The notes under the pieces are model-generated. The model worked only from the letters and a program-made list of their open reading frames with translations, was not told where the DNA came from and searched no databases. DNA of 64,000 nt from Flavobacterium psychrophilum (GTDB lineage: Bacteria > Bacteroidota > Bacteroidia > Flavobacteriales > Flavobacteriaceae). Made by a program: the position numbers and the translations under genes. Positions 27,387 through 34,720 of the stretch are shown piece by piece. Location: positions 1 to 64,000 of the forward strand of contig CAMCVA010000006.1 of NCBI GenBank assembly GCA_945879625.1. Direction: 5' to 3'. How positions within the stretch are numbered: position 1 is the first letter of the stretch; each line of letters opens with the position of its first letter.

Positions 27387-27469
27387 GGCAAAAAAACCAA
27401 TAGTTTGCGCAGCGTTGCGCCATCTTATTTGGCGGTAAATTGGTTGCAAACCATGAGAAAAATCATTTT

Positions 27470-27496
27470 TTGAGTGAATTGAGCAAGGTATCTTTG
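27470..27496 (+). promoter_or_regulatory. Promoter of the 34-codon remnant (TTG, 16-base spacer, TATCTTTG)
   Basis: TATCTTTG at 27489-27496 and TTG at 27470-27472. The start codon at 27512 lies 15 bases past the box. Confidence 0.6.
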
Positions 27497-27511
27497 TTCA
27501 AAATTCAAGGT

Positions 27512-27616
27512 ATGAGTAAATATGTTACAGCCGCAGAAGCGATGATTCGCATCGCGCATTCCGCGCACCAAGAAGGCATCGCGCGCGCCTATTATGAGCT
27601 GTTTAATTCGATTTAA
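27512..27616 (+). pseudogene. 34-codon ORF, probable remnant of an acetyl-CoA hydrolase/CoA-transferase gene
   Basis: An ORF of 34 codons with a good promoter 15 bases upstream and a strong terminator just downstream. The first 14 residues, MSKYVTAAEAMIRI, resemble the start of acetyl-CoA hydrolase/4-hydroxybutyrate CoA-transferase proteins (pattern YVTAEEA). The last 20, AHSAHQEGIARAYYELFNSI, resemble their C-terminus (pattern IAHPxHQEEIxKAxYELF). A normal gene has about 430 codons. I infer an in-frame internal deletion that left regulatory ends and about 8% of the coding sequence. It could instead be a real short peptide. The similarity is from memory of the family, not from a search. Confidence 0.5.
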
Positions 27617-27628
27617 GTTAGCAAACGA

Positions 27629-27656
27629 AAAAGCTCCTGAAAAGGAGCTTTTTTAA
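27629..27656 (+). terminator. Terminator after the 34-codon remnant
   Basis: Stem AAGCTCCT (27631-27638) / AGGAGCTT (27643-27650), GAAA tetraloop, followed by a T-run; weaker use for leftward gpmI transcripts is possible. Confidence 0.85.
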
Positions 27657-27671
27657 TATATATCGGTCAAC

Positions 27672-29189
27672 TTACAACAACGAATGTTGCGTCATGACTG
27701 CGGGTTGTTCTATCCCCATCAATTCCAAAATAGTTGGCGCGATATCACCCAAAACCCCATCGTGTATGGTTTTTAATTCCTTGTCCACCAAAATGAGTGG
27801 AACTGGATTGGTGGTGTGGGCCGTATTGGGACTGCCGTCGGGGTTAATCATCGTTTCGCAGTTCCCGTGATCGGCAATAACTAAAGTGGTATACCCGTGT
27901 GCTTGCGCAGCTGTGATTACTTTCTCTACACAGGCATCAACCGCTTCACACGCTTTTATTGCGGCTTCCATTACACCGGTGTGTCCCACCATGTCGCCGT
28001 TAGCAAAGTTGAGGCAGACAAAATCAACGGTTTCTTTTTCAAGTTCAGGAACCAAAGCATCGGCCAATTCGTAGGCACTCATTTCGGGTTGTAAATCGTA
28101 GGTAGCTACTTTGGGTGAATTTTTTAAGATGCGACTTTCACCTATAAATTTTTCTTCGCGTCCGCCCGAGAAAAAGAAAGTCACGTGCGGGTATTTTTCG
28201 GTTTCGGCGATGCGAATTTGTTTTTTGCCCGCTTTTTCTAGCACTTCGCCCAAGGTTTCGGTCACGTTGTCTTTGTTGTAGACTACGTGCACGTTTTGGT
28301 AGGTTTCGTCATAATTGGTCAACGTCACATAATACAAGTTGAGTTGGTGCATGTTGTGTTCGTGAAAATCGTGTTGAGAAAGCGCCTCGGTCAATTCCCG
28401 GCCACGGTCGGTGCGGAAATTAAAAAAGATCACCACGTCATTTTCCTGAATTTGGGCCAAAGGCTGTTGTTGCGCATTGACCACCACAATTGGCTGAATA
28501 AATTCGTCTGTCACTCCTGAAGCATAACTTTCGGCTATGTTTTGTAACACATCTTGGGTTTTTATGCCGGTTCCGTGCACCAGCAAATCGTAGGCGAGTT
28601 TCACGCGTTCCCAACGTTTGTCTCGGTCCATGGCATAATATCGGCCAATAACCGAAGCAATTTTGGTTGGGGTGCCTTGTAAAAAAGCAGTCAAATCGCT
28701 CAAGTACTGCTTCCCCGATTTTGGATCGACGTCACGCCCATCGGTAAAGGCATGAATAAAAGTATTTTTGAGTCCAAAAGCATTTGCCGCTTCAATCAAT
28801 CCGCGCAAATGCGAGGTATGTGAATGCACACCACCATCCGATACCAAACCCAAAAAGTGAACGGCTACCTGGTTTTCTTTGGCATACGCAAAGGCTTTTT
28901 GCAATTCTACTTCGCTGGCAATAGTGTTATTTTTTACGGCTAAATTTATTTTCGCCAAATCTTGGTACACAATGCGTCCGGCACCCAAATTCATATGTCC
29001 CACCTCTGAATTTCCCATTTGTCCTTCGGGCAAGCCTACATGCAAGCCATCGGTGCGCAATTGAGCACTGGGGTATTGGGTATACAAACTATTTATAAAG
29101 GGAACATTGGCGTTATCAATGGCCGAAACCTTAGGATCGGGTGATTTTCCCCAACCGTCCAAAATCATCAAAATTACTTTCTTATTCAT
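27672..29189 (-). CDS. gpmI: 2,3-bisphosphoglycerate-independent phosphoglycerate mutase
   Basis: A 505-residue Mn-dependent glycolytic enzyme of the alkaline-phosphatase superfamily interconverting 3- and 2-phosphoglycerate. Metal ligands begin with MILDGWG (Asp11); phospho-acceptor Ser61 in GQMGNSEVGHMNLGAG; TDGRDVDP, FNFRTDRGRELT and the C-terminal metal site IADHGNCE are present. Length is typical (about 510). Single gene with its own promoter. Confidence 0.97.
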   Translation of the reverse strand: MNKKVILMILDGWGKSPDPKVSAIDNANVPFINSLYTQYPSAQLRTDGLHVGLPEGQMGNSEVGHMNLGAGRIVYQDLAKINLAVKNNTIASEVELQKAFAYAKENQVAVHFLGLVSDGGVHSHTSHLRGLIEAANAFGLKNTFIHAFTDGRDVDPKSGKQYLSDLTAFLQGTPTKIASVIGRYYAMDRDKRWERVKLAYDLLVHGTGIKTQDVLQNIAESYASGVTDEFIQPIVVVNAQQQPLAQIQENDVVIFFNFRTDRGRELTEALSQHDFHEHNMHQLNLYYVTLTNYDETYQNVHVVYNKDNVTETLGEVLEKAGKKQIRIAETEKYPHVTFFFSGGREEKFIGESRILKNSPKVATYDLQPEMSAYELADALVPELEKETVDFVCLNFANGDMVGHTGVMEAAIKACEAVDACVEKVITAAQAHGYTTLVIADHGNCETMINPDGSPNTAHTTNPVPLILVDKELKTIHDGVLGDIAPTILELMGIEQPAVMTQHSLL

Positions 29190-29205
29190 GGGTATTTATT
29201 TGTCG

Positions 29206-29213
29206 CAAAGATA
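29206..29213 (-). promoter_or_regulatory. Promoter -7 element TATCTTTG of gpmI
   Basis: Exact TAnnTTTG on the minus strand, 16 bases before the ATG; the leader would be about ten bases. Confidence 0.6.
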
Positions 29214-29280
29214 GCGTAAATCAACACGAGCCTTAAAAAAGTAGTCCTCCGAATTTGCTAAAAATTAGTCGGTTTTCTTG

Positions 29281-31701
29281 TTAATTTTTCAAGGAATTGT
29301 AGTCAATAAAGTAACGTACACTAATCGAGAACACGTGATTCAAGAAGTTATTGTCAATGGCTTTATTGAAATTGCTGCCAAAGTCGGTGCGAAATTCATT
29401 TTCATAAAAGAAAGAACTGTTGCGATACAAGGCCGAGATCTGGCTACCTGGTGCAAACCACCACGAATAGGATAAATCCATATTCCAGGTATTGAAGTTG
29501 GAGTCTGGTGCAGTATAAGTGTTTTCTGGGCTAATGTCACCGGAATTTAATAGTGTAAAAAATGCATTGTTTCTTGCGTAGGATAAATAATGTCGAACCG
29601 TTAAATTCAAACTCATTTTTTCATTGATAGCATATTTTCCATACACCGAATTGGTATAAGTAGTAATGTTGCGTCTGGCCATAATTACGCCGCTATCGGT
29701 TAATGGATTTGTACTTTCGTCTTGTCCCGAATACCCAATGTTGTTAAACGATTTATTGAATCGGAAAGAGTAGGCCAAAGAGAAATGATCATTAAAGCGG
29801 TATTTGGGCTCCACCATAAAACCAACTCTACCCCGACCTTTTTGGTTGCAAACGTCAAAAGAAGTATTTAGGTCAAGTGAAAATGGTCGGTTGTAGTTGG
29901 ACGAAAAGTAAAACCAACTACCTAAAATTTGTGGAATTTTTAGGTATTTGCTGTCGTCAGCCGTTCGTGCTTCATAAAAATCATAGGTAACGGTAGGGCG
30001 AATATCTAGTCCATAGCCGAAATAATCATTTTTTTTGGTGGTTGAATCCACATTCAAATTGATTGAATTGTCTTGCACTTTACCTGTTCGATTCTCAAAT
30101 GAAGTTTCTGAAAAAAACTGCACATTAAAGGTGTTGTAATTTTTTGTTGGATTTAATATTCGGTAACTCAATTCAGACATAAATCCGTGGTAATGCGTCT
30201 GAAAATTAATTCCCAAATCATTGTTGTCAAAATCTTTGGACACGTATTTTCCGCCCAAGCCATAGCGAAAATTTCCACTGGTTTCGGCCAAGTAAATCGA
30301 GGTATTTACTCCTTTTTTGTCGGCGCTTATGTCTGGGTAATTTAGGTAACTGTATTTCACGTCTCCCTTGGCTGTAAAGGTGTTTTGGGTGGTGTTCAAA
30401 TCAAATAAAAAAGCCGAAACATTGGCGTCTTTGGCTTGCCCATTTCGGGTTACATTCGTGTTGATAAAGGTAACCGAAGAGTTTTTTCGGAACCGTTGGT
30501 CGAGCACCACTACATTGTAGTTGGTGGCCGGCTGCAACTCAGTTTGGCGTTGTGCTCCGGTATCGGTATTGGTTACCTCAACAGCTGTGTTTTCGGTTAC
30601 TGCGTTCAAAAACCCAACGCCTAAACCATCTTTTGATCGTCCGGAAATTTTTACGGCATTGATTAATTGAATGGTGTTGGGCAGTTTGGCAGTTTCGTTG
30701 TCGGCCAAATTAATATCGGGTGTTTCGCCAATGCGGCGGGAATAGACCAAATCGCCTTTGCTAAACAAGTCGGTGCCTTCGGTAAAGAATGGCCGATTTT
30801 CGGTAAAACGTTGTTCAAAGGGACTCAAGTTGAGTTCGACATTGTCAAATTTGGTTTGACCAAAATCGGGCACCAAAATCGCGTCTAAGGTAAAGGCGTC
30901 GCTTATACCATATTTAATGTCCAATCCGCCTTTGAGTTCACCTGCTGTTTTTTGTGTTTTGCTGGAATTCAAGTAAAAAGACGAATACGGGATAAAGAAC
31001 AAGCGCGTAGGTGTTTCTATGTTTTCAATCCCCTCCAAAATTCCCGATTGCCCGGTTTCGTTGTTGATCTTGCTGTCGATAAAATTCCAGGTAAACAATT
31101 GACGGTCTCTGCGTATTTCGCGGTAAAAATTCACTCCCCATTCTTGCTTATTGGCCTTCGAAAATCGTAACGCTGCATACGGAATTTTCATTTCTACCAC
31201 CCAACCAAAATCGGTGAGGGAAATATGACTTTCCCAAATGGCGTCCCAACTAAAATCTTCTCCGTTTTGGTTGGTGAAAATGCAATCGGCTTGCACGCCA
31301 GCGGCACTCACATAAAAACGAAAATCTTGTTGTCCGTCATTAAAGCCGTTAAGGAATACACCAAAGTTGTCAGCAGTGCCAAAATTATCGCGGGGCGTAA
31401 TTTCGGTTAAGAGTTTTGCGGGCTCGTAATCGTATAATTTGGCTCCAATGTATATGGCGTCATTGGTGTAGGCCACCTGCACTTCGGTTTTGGTTTTGTT
31501 TGGGATGGGCTTGCCATTATCGGGGGCAAACATTTTAAAATCAGTGGCAACTGGAGCTGAATCCCAAATGGTTTCAGAGAGTTTGCCGTCAAGTTGAATT
31601 CTATCGGCCGTTTTAACAGCAGTTAAGCGTTTCTTTTGGCTAAAAGAGGTGGCGGTAAAAAGGACAAAGGCGTATAGGATAATATAGGAGTGGTTTCTCA
31701 T
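29281..31701 (-). CDS. DUF5916 outer-membrane protein with N-terminal CBM9-like domain
   Basis: An 806-residue exported protein. Signal peptide 1-22 (ends SFSQ). Residues 25-230 resemble the carbohydrate-binding family 9 sugar-binding fold (IQLDGKLSETIWDSAP, VAYTNDAIYIGAKLYD, WVVEMKIPYAALRF). The remainder is a DUF5916 region with many amphipathic beta strands, ending in ...VFSISVRYFIDYNSLKN, which looks like an outer-membrane barrel. Conserved blocks LVPDFGQTKFDNVELNLSPFEQRFTENRPFF and YSRRIG are the DUF5916 signature. Some relatives sit beside glycan-use genes; none is adjacent here, so the ligand is unknown. The ATG at 31701 starts the signal peptide. Confidence 0.85.
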   Translation of the reverse strand: MRNHSYIILYAFVLFTATSFSQKKRLTAVKTADRIQLDGKLSETIWDSAPVATDFKMFAPDNGKPIPNKTKTEVQVAYTNDAIYIGAKLYDYEPAKLLTEITPRDNFGTADNFGVFLNGFNDGQQDFRFYVSAAGVQADCIFTNQNGEDFSWDAIWESHISLTDFGWVVEMKIPYAALRFSKANKQEWGVNFYREIRRDRQLFTWNFIDSKINNETGQSGILEGIENIETPTRLFFIPYSSFYLNSSKTQKTAGELKGGLDIKYGISDAFTLDAILVPDFGQTKFDNVELNLSPFEQRFTENRPFFTEGTDLFSKGDLVYSRRIGETPDINLADNETAKLPNTIQLINAVKISGRSKDGLGVGFLNAVTENTAVEVTNTDTGAQRQTELQPATNYNVVVLDQRFRKNSSVTFINTNVTRNGQAKDANVSAFLFDLNTTQNTFTAKGDVKYSYLNYPDISADKKGVNTSIYLAETSGNFRYGLGGKYVSKDFDNNDLGINFQTHYHGFMSELSYRILNPTKNYNTFNVQFFSETSFENRTGKVQDNSINLNVDSTTKKNDYFGYGLDIRPTVTYDFYEARTADDSKYLKIPQILGSWFYFSSNYNRPFSLDLNTSFDVCNQKGRGRVGFMVEPKYRFNDHFSLAYSFRFNKSFNNIGYSGQDESTNPLTDSGVIMARRNITTYTNSVYGKYAINEKMSLNLTVRHYLSYARNNAFFTLLNSGDISPENTYTAPDSNFNTWNMDLSYSWWFAPGSQISALYRNSSFFYENEFRTDFGSNFNKAIDNNFLNHVFSISVRYFIDYNSLKN

Positions 31702-31721
31702 AAACTGGCATTTAACAAAAG

Positions 31722-31751
31722 CAAATTTAGCCAATTAATTGAATCACACAA
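31722..31751 (-). promoter_or_regulatory. Promoter of the DUF5916 gene (TTG, 19-base spacer, TAAATTTG)
   Basis: Minus-strand TAAATTTG (31722-31729) and TTG (31749-31751) at the optimal 19-base spacing. A small hairpin (AGCCAC/GTGGCT, 31754-31772) between it and the upstream GNAT gene has no T-run. Confidence 0.75.
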
Positions 31752-31771
31752 GTAGCCACCAAAAAAGTGGC

Positions 31772-32242
31772 TTAGTCTTTCAATTTAACCAGTACATAAT
31801 GTATGCCAATGTCCCCAATGGTAAAGGGTTTGCCTTTTTTTTGGTAGCCCATTTTTTCATAAAATGACACTGCTCTTTCGCGTGCATTTAACCATATAAA
31901 ATAGGGTTTTTTGACCGGGATTTGAGCTTCTGCATACGCCATCAATTGTGCGCCAATTCCTTTGTTTTGGTAGGGTGATAAAACGGCCATTCCTCTAAAC
32001 TGCAATTGGGTTTCAGTAGCAATCCAATCAGTAGCCGCAACAAATAAAGAAAGTACCCCAATTAGGACTTCGCCATCAAAAATGCCAAAATGGTGTGTTG
32101 AAGCGAGTTCATCGCCGTCAAAATGACAACTTTCAAGGGGTTTGCCTGGACGCAAAACCGGATGTCTCACGAGATAAGTTTCGGCGGTTGAGATGGTTTT
32201 ACAATGGATCAAAGTTTCTAATTTTATGTTTAACAAATTCAC
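31772..32242 (-). CDS. GNAT-family N-acetyltransferase
   Basis: A 156-residue acetyl-CoA-dependent acyltransferase of unknown substrate. The acetyl-CoA loop is AVLSPYQNKGIGAQLMAYAE (about 87-106, Q-x-x-G-x-G/A), and WLNARERAVSFYEKMGYQKKG is the C-terminal GNAT block. The N-terminal RHPVLRPGKPLESCHFDGDE is typical of a YitI/PA0115-like subgroup. The start is uncertain: the GTG at 32242 gives the longest frame, while a TTG eight codons later would give the length usual for this subgroup; no in-frame ATG lies near. A short hairpin separates it from the DUF5916 gene. Confidence 0.8.
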   Translation of the reverse strand: MNLLNIKLETLIHCKTISTAETYLVRHPVLRPGKPLESCHFDGDELASTHHFGIFDGEVLIGVLSLFVAATDWIATETQLQFRGMAVLSPYQNKGIGAQLMAYAEAQIPVKKPYFIWLNARERAVSFYEKMGYQKKGKPFTIGDIGIHYVLVKLKD

Positions 32243-32297
32243 ATTGAAAATGTTAGTGAATGTTAGGTGTATGTAGCGCTACTTTTTGAAAAAAAAC

Positions 32298-32329
32298 TTG
32301 CAACTAAGAAAACTTATTCTATATATTTG
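32298..32329 (+). promoter_or_regulatory. Promoter of tRNA-Gly (TTG, 21-base spacer, TATATTTG)
   Basis: TTG at 32298-32300 and TATATTTG at 32322-32329, 12 bases before the tRNA's first base. Confidence 0.8.
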
Positions 32330-32341
32330 CACCTCATTATT

Positions 32342-32398
<57 letters not shown>

Positions 32399-32414
<16 letters not shown>

Positions 32415-32458
32415 CTGAAAAAAATCACCTCTAGTTTAAGCTGGAGGTTTTTTTATGC
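32399..32458 (+). repeat. 60-bp direct repeat, copy 1 (tRNA-Gly 3' end plus terminator)
   Basis: Covers the last 16 bases of the tRNA, a spacer and the terminator hairpin. Identical over all 60 bases to 32494-32553. Confidence 0.95.
32425..32454 (+). terminator. tRNA-Gly terminator
   Basis: Stem ACCTCTAG / CTGGAGGT (one G-T pair), loop TTTAAG, seven T after and seven A before. Confidence 0.85.
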
Positions 32459-32493
32459 AATTAAGGCGAGAAGTTAATCCCGATTCTTCGGGA

Positions 32494-32553
32494 AGCCTCG
32501 TCTTCCGCTCTGAAAAAAATCACCTCTAGTTTAAGCTGGAGGTTTTTTTATGC
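32494..32553 (+). repeat. 60-bp direct repeat, copy 2
   Basis: Exact copy of 32399-32458, 95 bases downstream. It has only the T-loop-to-acceptor end of the tRNA. Its terminator hairpin sits at the end of pepE and its right end contains the pepE stop codon (32548-32550). The 35 bases between the copies hold a small CCCGA/TCGGG hairpin. Confidence 0.95.
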
Positions 32554-33261
32554 CCAATTCCAATCGCCCAATTCGGTTCCAGATTCTAACTCAAGCGGAA
32601 CTTGACCTTGTTGAAATAGGCGAGCAGACAAATCGCCTTTTAGTGTGATAGCCTCTCCTTTCACCTCGAGCCAACTGCCTTCGCGCAAGCCTAAAACCGC
32701 AGTTTGGTGAAAGGCGTGAAATTCTTGAATGCGCATTTCGCGGGTTTCGCCCATGTGTTTGGAATGTCCATCCGGGTCTAAATAATGCGGATTTAAGTTA
32801 AAGGGAAGTACGCCCAAGGTTGCAAAATTTGGCGGATGGGCAATGGGCATGTCGTTGGTGGTGTGCATGCTTTGTCCCAAAATATTACTGCCCGCACTGG
32901 TTCCCAAATAGGGCGTGCCTTTTTCCAATTGTGATTTTAATACCTCCATTAGTTTGTTGTGGTAAAGTTGTTCCACCAACACAAACGTATTTCCGCCCCC
33001 GGTAAAAATACCTTCGGCTTCCTGGATTGCTTTTGCAGGGTTTTCAAATTTGTGAATGCCACGTACAGTAATACCCCAAGGTTCAAAAGTGGCTTGCACT
33101 TTTTGGGTGTATGCGTCGTGCGAAATCCCTCCCGGACGGGCATAAGGAATAAATAGTATGGATTTGCAGCCTGCAAAATGCTGCAGGATTGGTTCTTTTA
33201 AATAGGCCAAATAGGTTCCGCCGTGTAGGCTAGAGGTACTGGCAACAAGTAAATTTTTCAT
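32548..33261 (-). CDS. pepE: Dipeptidase E (alpha-aspartyl dipeptidase), peptidase S51
   Basis: A 237-residue cytoplasmic serine peptidase that splits Asp-X dipeptides. Nucleophile Ser in YLGTSAGSN (about residue 120), EGIFTGGGNTFVL before it, and the Asp/His region NLNPHYLDPDGHSKH. Length fits E. coli PepE (229). The ATG at 33261 starts the conserved MKNLLVASTSSLHGG; the frame upstream to 33351 is not conserved. With DPP11 and the M1 peptidase it adds to the peptide-using profile. Its stop codon lies inside the 60-bp repeat copy 2. Confidence 0.93.
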   Translation of the reverse strand: MKNLLVASTSSLHGGTYLAYLKEPILQHFAGCKSILFIPYARPGGISHDAYTQKVQATFEPWGITVRGIHKFENPAKAIQEAEGIFTGGGNTFVLVEQLYHNKLMEVLKSQLEKGTPYLGTSAGSNILGQSMHTTNDMPIAHPPNFATLGVLPFNLNPHYLDPDGHSKHMGETREMRIQEFHAFHQTAVLGLREGSWLEVKGEAITLKGDLSARLFQQGQVPLELESGTELGDWNWA

Positions 33262-33382
33262 AAGTAGAATGATGCAATTCGGTAGGCGAATATACAACCT
33301 TTGTTTGGCAGTAAAAAGAACAGGGCTGCGCCAAGATTTCGTTAAAAACAAGCGAAGTCGTGGTCAGTTGGTTGGAAAACGA

Positions 33383-33390
33383 TAGTTTTG
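33383..33390 (+). promoter_or_regulatory. Promoter -7 element TAGTTTTG before the 33.4 kb operon
   Basis: Exact TAnnTTTG, 24 bases before the ATG at 33415. Confidence 0.55.
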
Positions 33391-33414
33391 TTTCCCTAAT
33401 TTAGCTTGGTTTTT

Positions 33415-34164
33415 ATGCGCATATATTTTTTACTACTGCTCTGTATTTGTTTTTTTCCCCCATTAGTTTGGGGTCAGACATCACTAGAAAAGCCCCTCAA
33501 TTTGCGCGTTTTGGTTGATACAGCTGCAGTCGAAAAAGTGAATGTCTTGAATCTGCGCAGCAACCAACTGATGATTACCAATAAACAAGGAAGTTGTTTA
33601 GTGCGGGTAAAATTGGGTGATATCTTGGTGATTACTGCAGTAAATCTAGAAACCCGCCGGCATGAAATTACGGCAGAAGAATTTGACAGCGCAGCCGCAA
33701 TCCAAAAAATGAGTTACCGGATTACGCCACTCGAAGAAGTAAACGTGAACGAAAACGCCAATGTCAACGAAACCAGTTTGGGTATCGTGGCAGCCAACCA
33801 AAAAAAATATACGCCCGCAACCCGCAAATTGCGCACGGCGCAAACCGGCTTCCTCGATCCGTTGCTCAATAAGATGTCGGGCAGAACCAGCGATTTGAAA
33901 AAGCAGGTTACAATCGAACAGAAAGAAAAGTTGTTACTCAAGCTCGACGGCTTATACGAAGAGAAATACTACACCGACGTGCTCAAAATTGCACCCGAGG
34001 CCATTCCCGGTTTCCAATATTACCTGATAGACGATCCCGAGTTTGCACGTGCCTTAAAAGACAAAAACAAAACCTTGACTATGTTTTATGTGAAGCGCTT
34101 GGCCTTGAATTACAATGAAATTTTATTGCAAGAATCCCATGAACAAGAAACTCAACGCAAGTAA
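33415..34164 (+). CDS. Exported protein with carboxypeptidase-regulatory-like domain
   Basis: A 249-residue protein of unknown role. Signal peptide 1-20 (ends VWGQ). Residues 25-90 resemble the Bacteroidota carboxypeptidase-regulatory-like beta sandwich (VEKVNVLNLRSNQLMITNKQGSCLVRVKLGD), the domain often found in TonB-dependent receptors. The rest is a charged helical region without a barrel, so it is likely periplasmic. The ATG at 33415 starts the signal peptide. The DUF6702-like gene overlaps its 3' end by 26 bases, and an M1 peptidase follows, suggesting one transcript. Confidence 0.7.
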   Translation: MRIYFLLLLCICFFPPLVWGQTSLEKPLNLRVLVDTAAVEKVNVLNLRSNQLMITNKQGSCLVRVKLGDILVITAVNLETRRHEITAEEFDSAAAIQKMSYRITPLEEVNVNENANVNETSLGIVAANQKKYTPATRKLRTAQTGFLDPLLNKMSGRTSDLKKQVTIEQKEKLLLKLDGLYEEKYYTDVLKIAPEAIPGFQYYLIDDPEFARALKDKNKTLTMFYVKRLALNYNEILLQESHEQETQRK

Positions 34165-34660
34165 ATTTCTGCGCTGGCTCGGGGTGCTCGTTTTTGTGGT
34201 GTGCACCTCTTTTGGCGTTCATAAGTTTTATATGGGCATTTGTCAAGTAGAGTATGTGCCGGCCAAGAAACGCCTGCAAATTTCTATGCGGCTTTTTGTG
34301 GACGATTGCAATACAGCTCTCTACCAAAATTACCAGCAAAAAACTAAATTGGGAGACAAACAAGAGACTGCGGCCGAAGTGAATTTGCTTACTACTTATA
34401 TCCAATCGCATTTTAAAGTAAGTATAAACGGAAAATCATTTCCGCTACAATTTAAACGCAAGGAATTGGACAACAATGTCTTGGTTTGTTATTATACCTG
34501 TGAGGAAGTACCAAAACTCAGTCGCGTTGTGATAGAGAATACCGTTTTTACCGATGTGTTTTCTGAGCAACAAAATATGATACAAGCCCAATTGTTTGGC
34601 AAAAAACAAAGTGCCTTGCTCACGCAAAGCGCTATTCAAGCAGTGTTTGTCAATGACTAA
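34139..34660 (+). CDS. DUF6702-like envelope protein of unknown function
   Basis: A 173-residue protein with a basic N-terminus and a single hydrophobic segment (about 10-28), either a signal peptide or an anchor, then a beta-rich domain starting GVHKFYMGICQVEYVP. I recognise it as similar to the small DUF6702 proteins of Flavobacteriia, with moderate certainty. No catalytic motif is apparent. The ATG at 34139 lies inside the preceding gene (26-base overlap), so translation is probably coupled. The M1 peptidase starts 60 bases later. Confidence 0.65.
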   Translation: MNKKLNASKFLRWLGVLVFVVCTSFGVHKFYMGICQVEYVPAKKRLQISMRLFVDDCNTALYQNYQQKTKLGDKQETAAEVNLLTTYIQSHFKVSINGKSFPLQFKRKELDNNVLVCYYTCEEVPKLSRVVIENTVFTDVFSEQQNMIQAQLFGKKQSALLTQSAIQAVFVND

Positions 34661-34720
34661 TTAATCAAGAAAAATCGCTATTTTTAGCCCGTTTTTATAA
34701 CCTTTTACCAAGAAGATTCT

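Noticed and set aside
31754..31772. Terminator after the GNAT gene
   Set aside because: The AGCCAC/GTGGCT hairpin is not followed by a T-run in the leftward direction.
32494..32509. Second tRNA-Gly gene
   Set aside because: Only the last 16 bases of the tRNA are present; no D arm, anticodon arm or 5' acceptor strand precedes them.
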